Origin: Babylonia areolata | Lineage: Eukaryota; Mollusca; Gastropoda; Neogastropoda; Buccinidae | DNA length: 64,000 nucleotides | Direction: 5' to 3' | Assembly (NCBI RefSeq): GCF_041734735.1 | Contig: NC_134879.1 | Location: 7,354,810-7,418,809, forward strand | Notes under the pieces: model-generated | Database searches by the model: none | Seen by the model: the letters and a program-made list of their open reading frames with translations, nothing else | Told to the model about the DNA's origin: nothing | Shown here: piece by piece, positions 45,650 to 58,005 of the stretch | Position numbering within the stretch: position 1 is the first letter of the stretch | Layout of the letters: every line of letters starts with the position of its first letter | Position numbers and translations under genes: made by a program

Positions 45650-48600
45650 CGAAATTTTATTCATATCTTTATTTTCAAAAGTTTTTTTTTTTTTATTACC
45701 TTATAAAATTTCACAATCCTGAAACATCTGCAGTAAAATATTGAATAATAAAAAGAAAGATGTAAACAAAAACAAAGAATACTTTTGTTTTGTTTTTTGG
45801 CAAAGCAAATCTAATTTCATTATTGTAATCAAAGCAAACAAAACCGCCAATCAACCAACTAATGGGTCACACAATCAAATCAAATGAATGCTGAAAACCA
45901 CGAACTGAAATCTTCAAAAGTATTGGATCAGTGCCAAGGAGAGTCTACACCAAAAGTAGGCTAACAGTCATTCTCGTGAACACCATCGTCATCTCCACCA
46001 CTGATAAAATCAAAACAACAAATAGAATTCAACATTGTAAAATATCAACATAGGTGCGAGAAAAAGATGTTTCTCAAGTACAAACGCTGAATTTTTGTGT
46101 ATTTCATTTTCGAATTTCTTTCTGTACGTTTTGAACTGAAAACCTGAACAGACTGCCCGAAAAAAAAATTAACTGAATCTGAAATTGCTTGTAAGACTGG
46201 GCAATGAATATCCGCAACATTCAATAAACAAACATACATACCCAAACACAATTTAAGTCTGACAGCAATAAACTGATTTCAATTGAGAGTTTAGAGAGAT
46301 TACTCTGTCACCATGAGCGCTGATTATCTCCTTTCATTTCAGCATTATGCTTTCCTTATAAACCCGTCCCACCCCACCTCAAATATCTCCTCCACTTCTT
46401 TCTCCACAGCCTGATTCAGAAAGTAGAGCACTTTGTGCTTGTGTACACCGTTATTACTTGAATTTTCCCTTTACCACTACCTCGAAATATGTGTGTACAA
46501 AACACTCTCGGGACAAGTCTCTGAAACTGTAAAGTAAATGAAGATGACAGAGAACAACAGTTGTTCGGGTAGGGGCTTAGCCAATACAGTTATATCGTGC
46601 ACCAAGCACATAAATCAGCAAGTCTCTCCATGAATAAGCAAACCTTGAAACCAGCTGCCAGCAATACCAAGCAAAGATAAACAACTCCCGAATGATGACT
46701 GACAGCGTAGTCCAACATAACACTTTGGCACCCAGGAAATAAATCGTCACACACACACACACGAAAAAAAACAACAAACAAAAACAAAACAAAAAAAGCC
46801 CTGAAAATTAACATGAACGTGGTAATGACTAATACAGCATATTGGGGTTCAGTTTACTGGGGGTTTTTTCTATCTCTCTCTCAGAAATGTGTGTTTCAAG
46901 AAACAGCAGAAGACACCGACATTTCCAGGAATCAAAAGAACTGAATCGAAATTGAGAATGGAAATTCCCATTCTGTGACTGATTGTCTCAGAATGTTCTC
47001 ATTACTTAACAACAAATACTTTCTGACATGACACCCACACGAATGAAATGAACAGTTTGGTACATGAGTTCATGTCTGCGCAAAGATCTAGAACCCGTCT
47101 ACATGGTCCATGTTCAGTAATCTTACCTTTCGTCCTTCTCTGACATGTCCTTTTCGAAACGCTTGAGAGTACAACCAGTACAAAATATTTCAGACTTTCC
47201 TTTTTCACTGCAGACAAAAGGAAGTGGATACAAATGATAGTAAAATCTGGCTATGGCGAGCGAAAGAGCAGTCAAAACACCAAATGCAGGTTTGAATGAA
47301 AATAAACCTTACAAAGGGGAAAAAACAAACAACAAAAACAAACAAACAAAAACAAACAAAGAATCCAACGGATAAAGAGCATTGTCCTCGCACACAAAAG
47401 CATGAAAGTCGACATTTAGTTCATCCCACAACGAATCTCCCAGGCTCTGACACACACTTACAGAGCTAGGGGAATCTGGTGAGCAGTTATGTGCGTCGCC
47501 TCAATGATCCTACACGGAGTTAAGGGAGAAGAAAACGAAAACGAATCTACGCAAATCCAAAAATGTGAATCCATTCTGCAAGCGCTCTACAAAAGAGGCT
47601 AATAATGACTGATTATGTTCCCCTTGCTATCTTCTAACTGTTCCACAAAGCAAAAGACAATGGCGAATGTTGTGTTGTCAATCTTACTTCCGCGCATCGA
47701 CCTACCCATTTAGATTGACAGATAATTTTTTTTTTAAATTAAATAGATAAAAAAAAATCATTTAAAAAAGTTTAAGAAATCATAAACAAAAAGAGAAAAC
47801 AGTGCAACAGGCATCAACAAAGAGTATGGATTACATAACCAGTAAGAGGCAGAATCCTGCAGCCTTTCATGCATACATAACAACTGGTCGCAGAAAGATC
47901 CCGGCGTCAATATATCAACAAAACGAGAATAAAGCCTTCAACTCAAATCACTAACACTTATAGTCCGCATTTCTGCTTTCCAGAGACAATGAACAGGCCA
48001 CTGAAGGCAAGTCTACGGTACCTTCAAGAAATAAACAACTCAGAAAACTCGACACAAATGGTGTCCCGACACAATTTCATACAGGAGCAATAAAAGATCA
48101 GAAGTAAACATCACAATCCGAGAGAACAAACATTCTGGAACTTCGACTAGTCTTTAACCTGGTAGATTCCATATTCCAGTTGGCTAGTCTTTTATGTGGT
48201 AAACAAACAAATGTTTTATTCCGCACAAAAAAAAAAACACTTTCAATTATTACGATTAGTTTCCTATCATATCCTAACTTTCCCTGAAAACAAGATTCGA
48301 AAATTGCATTCATGAATACAGTAGGATTCAATTCTTGTTTTTCGAAAGTATGCAAAACATAATATGGACTGCCACGGGTATTGGTTATATTTGCACACAA
48401 ACATTCAATATGTGCAATGTGGGGACGTCTTGTGAAACATATTGAGCAGTGAATGTGATCCCGTCTTGCGAGGTGCATATTAAGATGTCCCCCGATCAAC
48501 CCACAAGCTTTCACCACCACCCCACCACCCACCCCCAGGAAATTAAGCTTTCTAATCCCATGACACAATAGGATAAATTGCATACTTCTGTGTCGGAATA

Positions 48601-51533
48601 GCTGCCAGAGGTATTTCACTTCCTCTTTACAGTGCTGGTTATGGTAATTTGTACAGTGACATTCATGACAAGGTGATTGAAAGCATTTGCATGATTAGTA
48701 GCATGCACGAGCAATGACGCAACAAGCAACAGCAATATTGCATAAAACCTGTCATGTGTTTATCAGAGTGCAAAAAAATGAAAGACGTAACATGAAACAA
48801 AAAGACTAAAGGTTTGGGAAGAAGGCAAGTTGACCTCATCCATTGCAGTTATGAGAATCGGTATTTCTAAATGAATGAGGAAAGAAAATATGCGAACACC
48901 ATCTTCACATTACATGTTGATAAATCAAAAGGGACTGCAAAGGTCAGGTGCTGCATGAATAACTCAGCAATCTTGTTAAACAGATGCAGGATTTGTGCAA
49001 ACATTAGAATTCAAAAGATATGATGGCAGACGAGGCTGTAACCAGTCGAAATAATCAATTATTGGACGTATGTACACACACTCACAGTACAGATGGTATT
49101 AATGATATTCACATAAAGAGCGTGACAAAGATTGTCAGTTGGAACATACACAAAACATTACTACAGACTTCTGCCATAAACACCACAAGTGACTTGATGG
49201 AGGCAGGGGAGAGGATGGTGGAGGGAGGCAAGAAAGAAATGCGGTCGTTCAGTACGGGTTGTTGTTGCCTTAATTACACTGAATCCACTGTTCTCCAATT
49301 CACAGAAAGGATCAAGAAGTGTGTGGAAAAGATGTGAAGCCTAAAAGGTGGCAACACGGAATTTCGGGTTTTTTTTGTGTGTGTTTGTTTGTTTGTTTTT
49401 CAATGATCAAATGTGTATTTTCAAACATATTCCCCAGTCTGAAGGAGAAACTATTTTTATGTATTATGTCTGTACTTTTCAGACACACACACGAACACTG
49501 TAACATCCCACGCGCACACGTATAAAACAAGATGGATTGATTAAAAAAAATAGAAACTGGGCTGTTTGTTCAATCTAGCATCTTAAAAATTTGACTTTGT
49601 AGTTTGATTTTGGCACGCACACGCACACAAGGGTAAAAAGAAAGATAGAAGGGGGGGTGGGGGGGGGGGGGGGAAGAAGAAAGGGCGGAATGAAGCAGAG
49701 AGAGTGACTTCTGGCAGGAGGCAGGATAGGTCTGAAGCAGTTGCACCGAGATGTAGTTCGACCTCCAGATTCAGTTGCATAGCATCCAACACGGCGGCCA
49801 GGCTGTGGCGGCAAACAAAGCACACGACGGGCAAAGCAAAACAACAGAAGGCGACAACAGACACGTAGACACGTGGGCAGAGCCCGGGCAAAGACACCGT
49901 GAACCAGGGGGAAAGGAAGGAACATCAACCATCCTCAGCCATCGGAATTTGGGAAAACAATAAATTGAAAGCATGTCCAATACTATCCTGATGCCCCCAA
50001 GAAAGCGTATTTGTTTGTTTTGTATGGTTTTTTTCAAAAGTAACTGCATAATCCTCAACAATTTATTTCTGTAACGAAAGACGCTTTCTTTGTCATGTCA
50101 AAGAACGTGTCACTCCCGTTCCATTTCTAGAACAAGGATTCTCTCTCTCTCTCTCTCTCTCTCCCTCTCACGCACACATATCACACAACATGCATGTAAG
50201 CATGCGCGTTCGTGAGCAACACTTTACACACAAGCAGAAAGACAGACTATGCACAAGTACGGCTATGACTGAAACGGAGCAAGCTTTGACAACAGGTTTT
50301 TCACTGTGATACACCTCTGATCCGTGAAATGTAACTTCTTTAATTTTTCCCATAACAAAGAAATTATCAAGTTCCTCGTGGCAAAATTTAAAGTTTACCT
50401 ATCAGTTATCAAATTCATGATGCAGTTGGAATTTTTTTGTGTCAAACGTGCAACAGTGACTAAGTCATTCTCAAAGATATATCTGCAATGCATGACATCT
50501 GAATAGATGCCTTAGAGGCGACAGATGCTTACCAATCGTATGAAAAGATGAGCACCATTCCGAAATCTTTCGAATGTCTGCACCAAACTGATATTCAATG
50601 AGCCAACTGATTCAACAGGCAAAACACTAGTAATCTGTACCATCATAACTCGGTACCCGTTTTGGCCAAATTATACATGATTAGGTTTGAATGTTATTGT
50701 TTTCTTATCTGGTCCCCGATTCATTTGACTTGAAAGGGAACAAATCTCCCTCTTCATGTCAAAGTCGTCCATTGTTGCTGTTCATCATTTCAACTGTGAC
50801 GCAAAATGTCTCACGTGAAGAAAATGTTAACCGTTATGTTCACGAGAGCCCTTAAAAACAATGTATCTTTTTATTTTTAACTGATCACCTTTAAAGACAA
50901 ACGACTACACTGATTAATTGGTTTAAAGTACACCTGTACCCGAGTACAAACAGAACATCACTCTATGCGCTGTACAAAATCTCCCAAGCTCCTGTCCCAA
51001 AAATGCGTTTTATCAGCATGATTACCCCTCCAAACTGAAAAGTGTTTGTGACTGCAAAGCGTACAGAACAGCAAACTTTTGTCGTGGTGCCTGAAAGGCT
51101 CCCGTTCTGATACAATAATCTTCCAATGGAAAAAGCCATAGGCCACAGATACTATGTTGAAGCGTTCTTGTCTTCCCATATCTCCAATCTCGAACCGGTG
51201 GGAATAGAAGAACAGGTTGTTACATGGTCCCATGTCAAAGTAGTCATTATGAGTCAGAGTGCATCAAATCAAAGCAAGTCGTTTCATCATGATTAGTTAC
51301 CACAGGGCTACTGCATACCTGTGGGCGCATAGATAGGCAGACAGCGCTTTCCACTCTCTCCAACAGCTCTGCAGCCTTTGTCAGAAACAAGCCCCGCGTC
51401 CTTCCACTGGCAGGGTAAGAGAGAGTTCAGTTTAGCCACATTATCCGAACACAGTTCAGAAGTTGGGATCTTCGGTCCATATCTCCACAATATTGAGCTA
51501 TGCATGGGGGAATGGGGAAGAGGGGAAAGATCA
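45650..51533 (-). other. Repeat-poor stretch, candidate 3' UTR of the BAD-like gene
   Basis: No LINE, SINE or word repeat was seen over almost 5.9 kb, in contrast to the rest of the window. On the minus strand it follows the stop codon of the BAD-like gene. Possible AATAAA signals on that strand lie at 50,875-50,870, 50,067-50,062 and in a cluster near 45,660-45,700. Vertebrate BH3-only genes can have long 3' UTRs. The stretch includes a C-rich patch (minus strand) near 49,650-49,675 and (CT)n at 50,139-50,165. This is inference; no coding was found. Confidence 0.3.
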
Positions 51534-51719
51534 TCACCTGTGATGATCCACAAAGCTGCCACGGCGAGGCCGAGTCTCCTGATTCCGGGAGGCTGCCATT
51601 GCCTGTCGTGTCCAGTGAAACACGTGACGGAAGTAACCAGCGAAGCCCCGGTACAGAAAACGCCGTACGCCGGTCAGGAAGAACGCCGCCACCCCGTTCA
51701 GTTCCGCGTGCAGAGCCGC
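51534..51719 (-). CDS. BAD-like BH3-only protein, terminal coding exon
   Basis: A 61-codon exon ending with TGA at 51,536-51,534. It follows a strong acceptor (TTGTTGTTTTTACAG) and starts in phase 0, matching the phase of the upstream exon's donor. The residues are GC-rich and well conserved in style: AALHAELNGVAAFFLTGVRR, then LYRGFAGYFRHVFHWTR, then RNQETRPRRGSF. The amphipathic, aromatic C-terminal segment (FFLTGV...FRHVFHW) probably associates with membranes, as the tails of BIM, BMF and BAD do, though the sequence is not conserved with any. A CACAG/GTGATG string over the stop could be a donor, allowing an alternative 3' exon (51,430-51,320 stays open), so the true end is not certain. Confidence 0.68.
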   Translation of the reverse strand, partial: AALHAELNGVAAFFLTGVRRFLYRGFAGYFRHVFHWTRQAMAASRNQETRPRRGSFVDHHR

Positions 51720-51999
51720 CTGTAAAAACAACAGTAACATCAGAGTCAGATCAAATCAGCATAATAATGATGAGAGAGGAAAGAGGAAGTGCGAGAGGTA
51801 TGACAGGCTCACTGACTTTTGTTGTTGTTGTTTTAATGTATAATTAACATAAACAGACACAGGTTCATCATCAGAGACAAGAAAAAAATATATAACATAA
51901 AAACACAAACAAAAGACAAAAGCAACGATTTAAAGAATATAAAATGATTATAAAAAAAACCAAGCCAAACGAAAAAAAAATCTGAGAAATCCCACCCAC

Positions 52000-52265
52000 C
52001 ACAGTGCCATGGTGGTACTGGTGATGATCTCGCAAAGCCTCGTGGTTGCGCACGAACTCGTCCGAGATACGGCGTAGCTCCCGTCCCACTTCACGCGCCG
52101 CCATGCGTTGTCTCTGCAGACTCTCCAAGTCTGGAGCTGACAGCGAGCGCTCCCTGTGACCCTGGGTCACCGGCACCAGGTCAGGCAGGGGTCCTCGGAT
52201 CAGGGTGGATACCCCCACTGACTCCTCCCCTTCCGAGTAGTAGCGGAGTCGTCGGACAGCGCTGC
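52000..52265 (-). CDS. BAD-like BH3-only protein, BH3 exon
   Basis: Pro-apoptotic BH3-only protein: the BH3 helix binds the groove of BCL2-type survival factors at mitochondria. The exon reads from acceptor GTGTCGACAG (52,266) in phase 1 to a donor GTGGGT at 51,999. It encodes VRRLRYYSEGEESVG, then HRERSLSAPDLESL, then REVGRELRRISDEFVRNH. Core BH3 LRRISDEF is at 52,077-52,054. RERSLSAP (52,155-52,132) fits both RxRxxS (Akt) and RSxSxP (14-3-3 mode 1), like RGRSRSAP of vertebrate BAD. RRIS matches the PKA site inside the BAD BH3 (RRMS). The order and spacing fit BAD better than BIM or BMF. No repeats interrupt it and codons are intact, so it is likely functional. N-terminal exons must lie at higher coordinates; none was recognised. 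Confidence 0.75.
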
Positions 52266-52626
52266 CTGTCGACACAGGTATACAGAAGAATTCTATAGAT
52301 ATGTTAAGTGCGTTGGTGTTTGTAAGGAAGTCTTGTCTCGTCTTAACTTGATACTCTTCGCACCACCATATAAATCCATTGCCGTGTAGATTGCGTGTCT
52401 TGACTAAAGTCCCTCAGAAATGCCATTCTCCTTCAGTATGATTATGAAGAAGAAAAGACAACGTGTAGAGTTATATAATCGTTATATGCTGTAACAGTCT
52501 GCGACTGAAGGTGTTTAACACAATCACATTTTAAGTTGATGCACCCTTCAGATCAGTGAGTGGTCCACGTTACATTCACGTTTCAGCCAGCAGAGGCAAC
52601 AATATCAAGAGAGTGGTGATAAAAGA

Positions 52627-52670
<44 letters not shown>

Positions 52671-53619
52671 GAGTGAGTGAGTGGGTGTGCGTGCGTCCGT
52701 TTGTGCGCATATGTGTAGCAAAGCGCAAGGCTGGCTTCACTGACTGCTTACCACACCAGCAAAAGCAGACTCCGTTTTCGCAACTAACAGCCACTCTTCA
52801 ATGACTCGCGCAAAATGTGTGACGCCATTTCCGGTTTGATGCAAAGCCCATTCTAAACCTATTCTCTAAACATCTATAAAATCAAGTCTCTGTATCGTTC
52901 ACTGCAATATTCTATTTGTTGGGCTTACACACACACTTTAATCAGTTATAAGCATGCTTGTGTTCAGTTTAATCGTTCATCAGTCGACACATTTCAACTG
53001 ACTCGCCACACACCACTCAATAACCAGCGTCGCTGTACGTGATTGGCTGAGCTGGAATCTGTGTTTCTGCTCCACCGTATTAAATTAATATCTCTTTCGT
53101 CGGATCAGTAAACTATAAGTATCATATACTGGCAGAATCGTTGCAATTCCATCTTTAAATCTATTCCATTTCTGGTTGCCTACGTTAAACCGATTTAGTG
53201 CAGTTTGTAATTTTCCGCGATGAGCTCGTTAAAACTGACCCTGTTCAGGTGACTTAAATCAAGATTATAAATTCATCTTAAATAATCAACACTTCATTTT
53301 ATACTCATTAGAAAGTAGGTGTTGAGCTCTTTCTTTTGCGACCTATCCGACTTAAATCGGTTCAGGAATCATTTAGAAATATATCACTGAACACCTTGTC
53401 ACTAACACACTGCTAAGCAAATTTAGGAGGTTTTGAGCCGATCTGCTTCGCAACACACGCGATTGTCTTTGCAGTCCATTTAACTTGCATAAAGAGACAG
53501 AGTGGGTGATCAGTGGTCACTTTTCTACCTGGTCAGTCATCTGGCCAGAGCCGCTCTCTCTCTCTCTCTTGCTGTGTTGCAAGCAATGTGTGTGTGTGTG
53601 TGTGTGTGTGAGTGAGTTG
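52266..53619. other. No gene recognised; intron or upstream of the BAD-like exon
   Basis: On the minus strand this should be intron before the BH3 exon. It holds (TG)n at 52,628-52,667 and 53,586-53,612. No further exon could be supported. Confidence 0.5.
52628..52667. repeat. (TG)n microsatellite
   Basis: A pure TG run. Confidence 0.95.
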
Positions 53620-55400
53620 TCCTAGAGGCTGACATCTCGCTAAATATCACTGTAAGTACTAGTGTGCAGAATGTGTTGATTTGTATATAGTATTCTTCAA
53701 CACAGTACTATGTTCATATGAGTATGTTGATACTGCTTTGTTCAGTTATTGCTTTGACATATAGTCACAGCTGGGCTATGATTGATCTAGAAAAACACCA
53801 TGTCGTCATATGCTCATAGCATTAGTCCATTTGATTCTTCTTAACGTCACAGTCAATGACGTCTCTGGACACTAAGTTGTTCGAGAATGTTCTAGTAGGG
53901 TGCATATGACGCGTTCCTTCTCATATGCTGTCACTGATGAAGGTTAGGTTACTTATCCCACTTTAGGGGAGGAGATTTAAATGTTGAGCACAAGCTAAGC
54001 AATGTTGATATTTGGCTTTGATGCAACGGATAACTTGTGTAAGTTCATTCACCACTTAATGGTTAGCCATGATGTTTCTTCACTTACTATCTGGTATAAT
54101 ATCAAAACCACTGATTTTATCTTGTTTACTATTCATGTATCATTTTATATGCTGATATCAGTTGTACTGCTACAGTGTGATCAGTACTGTAAGATGTGTG
54201 TAGTATTCTGTTGTGGTGATTACAAGGTATTGTTGGATTAATATCAGTTATTGGTTAAAACCACCTGATATGTACCAGTCTGTTAATTGTAATTTAGTTA
54301 TGCTCTTTCCTATACGGTTTACTCCAGTGTAGTGCTACATAATAACTGATTCATTCGAGTCACTTTGACACAGTATAAGCTTTACCGAATCTATACCGTC
54401 AGTGTACTTTCACTAAATCAGCTTAGCTTTAACCACTTTGTCTATACTATTTAAATGTATTAGAAATGTCATTTGATGTCAGTGTTTGGTCTTCACACAT
54501 ATGCATTATCTCATCTTATGTTGTTGCTTATCCCAAACCGAGCGATAGTCTTTCCATGTAATATGTATACATGTGCTTTATTATTCACTTGTGCCAACAT
54601 GTTGTGCTAATGACATTTGATTGTGTCTGTTCAGGTACTGTTTTCGTCTTCTTCTCATTTCTCTTATATCTCCTTATAACTATTGCAAATAAAACAATAG
54701 AAAAACCCTTTTGTGACAGGCCTCTATATGTGCCTGGCCTGTGTGTGGGGATTCTTGTCTATCCTTTAATTCAGTCAATCATTAGTTAGTTCTTTTGTAC
54801 CGTTCCATCTTTACAATAAACCACTTGGTTCGTAACACAGCTACATATGTGTGCGTGCTTGTACATATCTCTGTGTGCATGCGTGTGTGCGTGCGTGTGT
54901 GCATGTGTGTGTTAAACTTGACAGAACGGGTAGATTCATTTGACTTACCACTGCCCACACAAGTAATAGAGATGAACACAAATACATCTTATCTCAATGC
55001 TAAACTTTACTGCTATTCTTCTCCTTTTTTTCTTCTTTTTTTTTCTCACTGCCAGAATACCTCGTATATTGACAAAGGCAAGATGTTCAAGCATGACCAC
55101 TAGCCAAACTTACACTATCAGATACTTGGCGCTGTGAACTAGGATCATACAGGGACAAAGAGGTTGCATTAACAGTCACATAGGGATAGTTTAACATAGG
55201 AAAAGAGAGAAGACAGTGCAGCAGGTACACAAGTCCACGAAAAGAAACGTCGCCCACATCAAGATGGCTTCAACCGACTTCCTACCCAAACTCCCGATGC
55301 TATCCGGTGAGGAAAGCGGCAGTGAAGTTGACTTCATCAGTGAGGCCAGGCTGATTCTCCAGCTACAGCCCCTGGATGACGCGACAGCCTCTCTCTGATC
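53620..55400 (+). mobile_element. Possible LTR retroelement fossil (Ty3/Gypsy-like)
   Basis: Near 55,118 the phrase TTGGCGCTGTGAAC resembles a primer-binding site with leader, as found just after a 5' LTR in Gypsy-like elements. At 55,264-55,398 a short gag-like start follows (MASTDFLPKLPMLSGEESG). The AT-rich stretch before it could be the LTR, but its left edge is a guess and no second LTR was recognised. Broken, with most of the element absent; old. Confidence 0.3.
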
Positions 55401-56320
55401 ACATCAAAACTGTTTGGTCCAGTTTTCACGCTCCTTACATGAGGATAAAGCAATGTGAACTTTTTTTTCTATTACATTTATGTAGAGAGTTGAATCATTT
55501 TGATGTTATTTCCAACATCCCTTGGGAAAGTTTCGGTTCAAGTCTTATCATTGTAAAAACTGCTGTTGTTCGAAAGTGTAGTTCAATTCCAAGAGAGAGG
55601 GGAGCAGACAGGGAGATATAGGATTGACTTATTTGATGCACATACTCACTTGCACTCACTCACTCACTGTCTCCTCATACCAATAGCAAGGCCACATGGA
55701 GTGGTTTTTATAGAGTGTTTACTTTTACTTTACAATAAACATACGTAAATCAGCACACACACTAAGCAGTTCACCCTACTTAGCATACCTTACATAGCAT
55801 AAGCAGCACACATTTCACCTCCTACAAGCAGCAGACAGTAAAAAGTTAACCCTACGCCTAAAGTAGCACCTACAAGCAGCACACAGCCCAACAGGGATTT
55901 CCTTGCACTTCACATTACCAGTCCGTCAGTCAGCCAGTGTCAGTGTTCAGTTCTTCTGGGAGACAGCTAAGAACTGACTGTGCTGACTGGTTTTATCCCT
56001 TCCCACAACATACTGTGCATACTAATGCAAGCTAGAACACTCACTCCCCCAACTAGTTGAACTGAAGTAACCAATCTTTGCTTGTCTTAGTGACACTATG
56101 GGAATGACTGACAGATTCACTGCTTATTTAATCGGGGTACGACTTGAAAGACAGACCGCCTTATCTGGGATGTTCCGACATGCCGACACTGGCATGTTTT
56201 GAACACGCCGACATCCAATTCAGCACGGGGATTGTGGCAGACATCACATAACCGCACGTGTTTCAACAGCTGGGACCTGTGACGCGGTGTCGCTGACCAA
56301 AGGCGGCCGAGTAGGGAGTT
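55401..56320. other. No gene seen
   Basis: A mixed stretch with several similar short phrases about TAAGCAG / AAGCAGCACAC between 55,765 and 55,890. No supported gene. Confidence 0.45.
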
Positions 56321-56325
56321 CGGTG

Positions 56326-56484
56326 AGGAGGGGGGGTGGAAGGAGGGGGGTGGCGCGGTGTCGGCGCGACCTCAAAGACTGAACTTTGGACGGAGCGGGA
56401 AGGGAGATAAGAGGGGGGGTGGGGGGGGTGGGGAGAGCGAAGGGATGGGGAGGGAAGGGGGATAGTGTCGGTGGTGGGGGGTGA
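56326..56484 (+). repeat. G-run-rich tract
   Basis: Numerous runs of three to eight G on the plus strand. It has quadruplex-forming potential. No gene. Confidence 0.85.
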
Positions 56485-56499
56485 CAATGCTGGCACAGT

Positions 56500-56790
56500 A
56501 TAACACAATATTATATCATATTATGTTACATCATATATAAATTATATTATGTTACATCATATTATATCATGTTATACCGTATCATATCATGGTTCAAGTC
56601 ATATCATATCATATTACATGGTTCAAGCCTTATGATATTATACTATGTTATATCATATTATAGTCTGTTACATTATATTATATATTACATTATATCATAT
56701 TATGTTCTACTATATCATATTACCAATGTTACAAAATATGTTATATCATATTATATATTATAGTATAATATATCATAATTTATATTTCTG
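56500..56790. repeat. AT-rich degenerate tandem (TATCATATTATG-like)
   Basis: Irregular repeats of TATCATATTATGTTACATC over nearly 300 bp, almost without G. It is prone to cruciforms. Confidence 0.88.
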
Positions 56791-57064
56791 TTTGAGTTAT
56801 CTACATTGCCTTTATTTTGTTGTTTGCTATTGACTCCAATGTTGAATTTGAGGAAGATCCATCTTATGTGAAATATAATAAATAGATGTGCTTCAGTGTC
56901 ATTACTGTTCATGTCTTCAAGAAGGCCACTGTCATCATCATTATCGTCATTGTCACCCTCTTTTTCTTTTCTTTTCCTCTCCGATTTTTCCCTTGGATTT
57001 GCAATGGGAAAAGACAAGAACCCAACTCCGATGACAAAGGAAATATTCTTTATTAAAATAAGGA

Positions 57065-57175
57065 GGACTTCCCACGATTTCTCACACATCGTGAGATTTC
57101 TCGCAATTGAGAGAAAACGTGGAAGGGGAACAACCACGATTTCTCGCAACCCCGTGATTTCTCTCTGAGAAATTG
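57065..57175. repeat. Word f degenerate repeat (CACGATTTCTCGCAA)
   Basis: Four diverged units: CACGATTTCTCACA, CGTGAGATTTCTCGCAA, CACGATTTCTCGCAA, CGTGATTTCTC, with reverse versions (GAGAGAAAACGTGG, GAGAAATTGTGG) between. It has the same style as words a-e but was seen at one site only. It lies at the 3' end of the minus-strand LINE fragment that follows. Confidence 0.65.
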
Positions 57176-57189
57176 TGGGCTTACAGGGG

Positions 57190-57870
57190 TTTTTAAAAGC
57201 CTGGTAACAGAAGCAGAACGAAGGTGACGAGTTGGAATGTATACTTAAAGGAGATCAGAGAGGTAGCGAGGACCAGAGCCTGAGAGGGCAGAAAGCGTCA
57301 GCGTATAAGGCTTGTATTCAATTCCTTTTTGAAACTGGTAGCCAGTGAAGAGAGTGGAAGAAAGGAGTAACATGTTCAAATTTGGAGGATCTGAAAATAA
57401 AAAGTCTGAACTCTTTGAAGTTCATCTAGTGAAGTTTTTGGAAAGCAGGCAAGAACAGAGTTGCAGTGATGAATCATAGACAAAACAAATGCACAGACTA
57501 ACGTTTTGGGTTGCTTCCATAGACAGACAATGGCGAATAGAACTAATTCTTTGCAACTTAAGATAAGCTGATTTGCAAATGGTTAAAATGTGTTGCTAAA
57601 ATGACAGACTGTGGTCACTGATTGGGAGACAGGAATGACAGTGTTGTTTAACCAGAAGAGAATGAGGCGGAGACGGGTGGTTCATGAATTTCTTGGGGCA
57701 AGCAAGCAACAGTTAAGTCTTTTCATCATTTTAGCTGTAGTTTGTTGAAGGTCATCCAAAACTTCAAGTCTGTTATGCAGTTTTGCATATGTGCCATATA
57801 GAAACCAACTGATAAGAGTTGAGTGTCGTCAGCGAAGCTCTCGCGCGAGAGACAGTGACTGTTTTTTTTT
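57190..57870 (-). mobile_element. L2/CR1-like LINE fragment, minus strand
   Basis: The minus strand starts at the RT catalytic motif (SFADDTQLLSV near 57,845). It continues with CITDLKFWMTFNKLQLK, and near 57,340 HSLHWLPVSKRN. These match the RT end and thumb of the L2-like LINEs at 3-9 and 34-38 kb. Both ends are truncated and stops are frequent. Confidence 0.75.
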
Positions 57871-57920
57871 TTTTGTTGTTGTTGTTGTTGTTGTTGTTTT
57901 GTTTTTTGTTTTTTTATATT
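57871..57920. repeat. (T)n(TTG)n tract
   Basis: A T run and (TTG)n repeats. Confidence 0.9.
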
Positions 57921-58005
57921 ATATCTTCTTCTGCATTCGTGGGCTGCAACTCTCACGTTCACTCGTATGTACACGAGTGGGCTTTTACGTGTATGACCGT
58001 TTTGA
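57921..58005 (+). repeat. Fragment of a common mollusc repeat (CATTCGTGGGCTGCAAC)
   Basis: CTTCTTCTGCATTCGTGGGC, then TCACGTTCACTCGTATGTAC and ACGAGTGGGCTTTTACGTG. I recall this start as a widespread repeat in mollusc genomes. Only the first 85 bp are present. Confidence 0.5.

Noticed and set aside
49575-49928. Minus-strand frames of 117 and 104 codons with leucine- and proline-rich sequence
   Set aside because: They overlap each other and a C-run tract, have no homology signal, and lie in the candidate 3' UTR.
51308-51562. Separate 84-codon minus-strand gene
   Set aside because: It overlaps the end of the BAD-like exon in another frame. At most an alternative last exon, not an independent gene.
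52135-52160. BIM or BMF as the best name for the BH3 gene
   Set aside because: The RxRSxSxP site before BH3 and the RRxSDEF core are BAD features. No dynein-binding KxTQT motif was seen in the visible exons.
55216-55398. Host gene start
   Set aside because: The MASTxFLPKLP opening and its position after a primer-site-like phrase fit a gag leader better.
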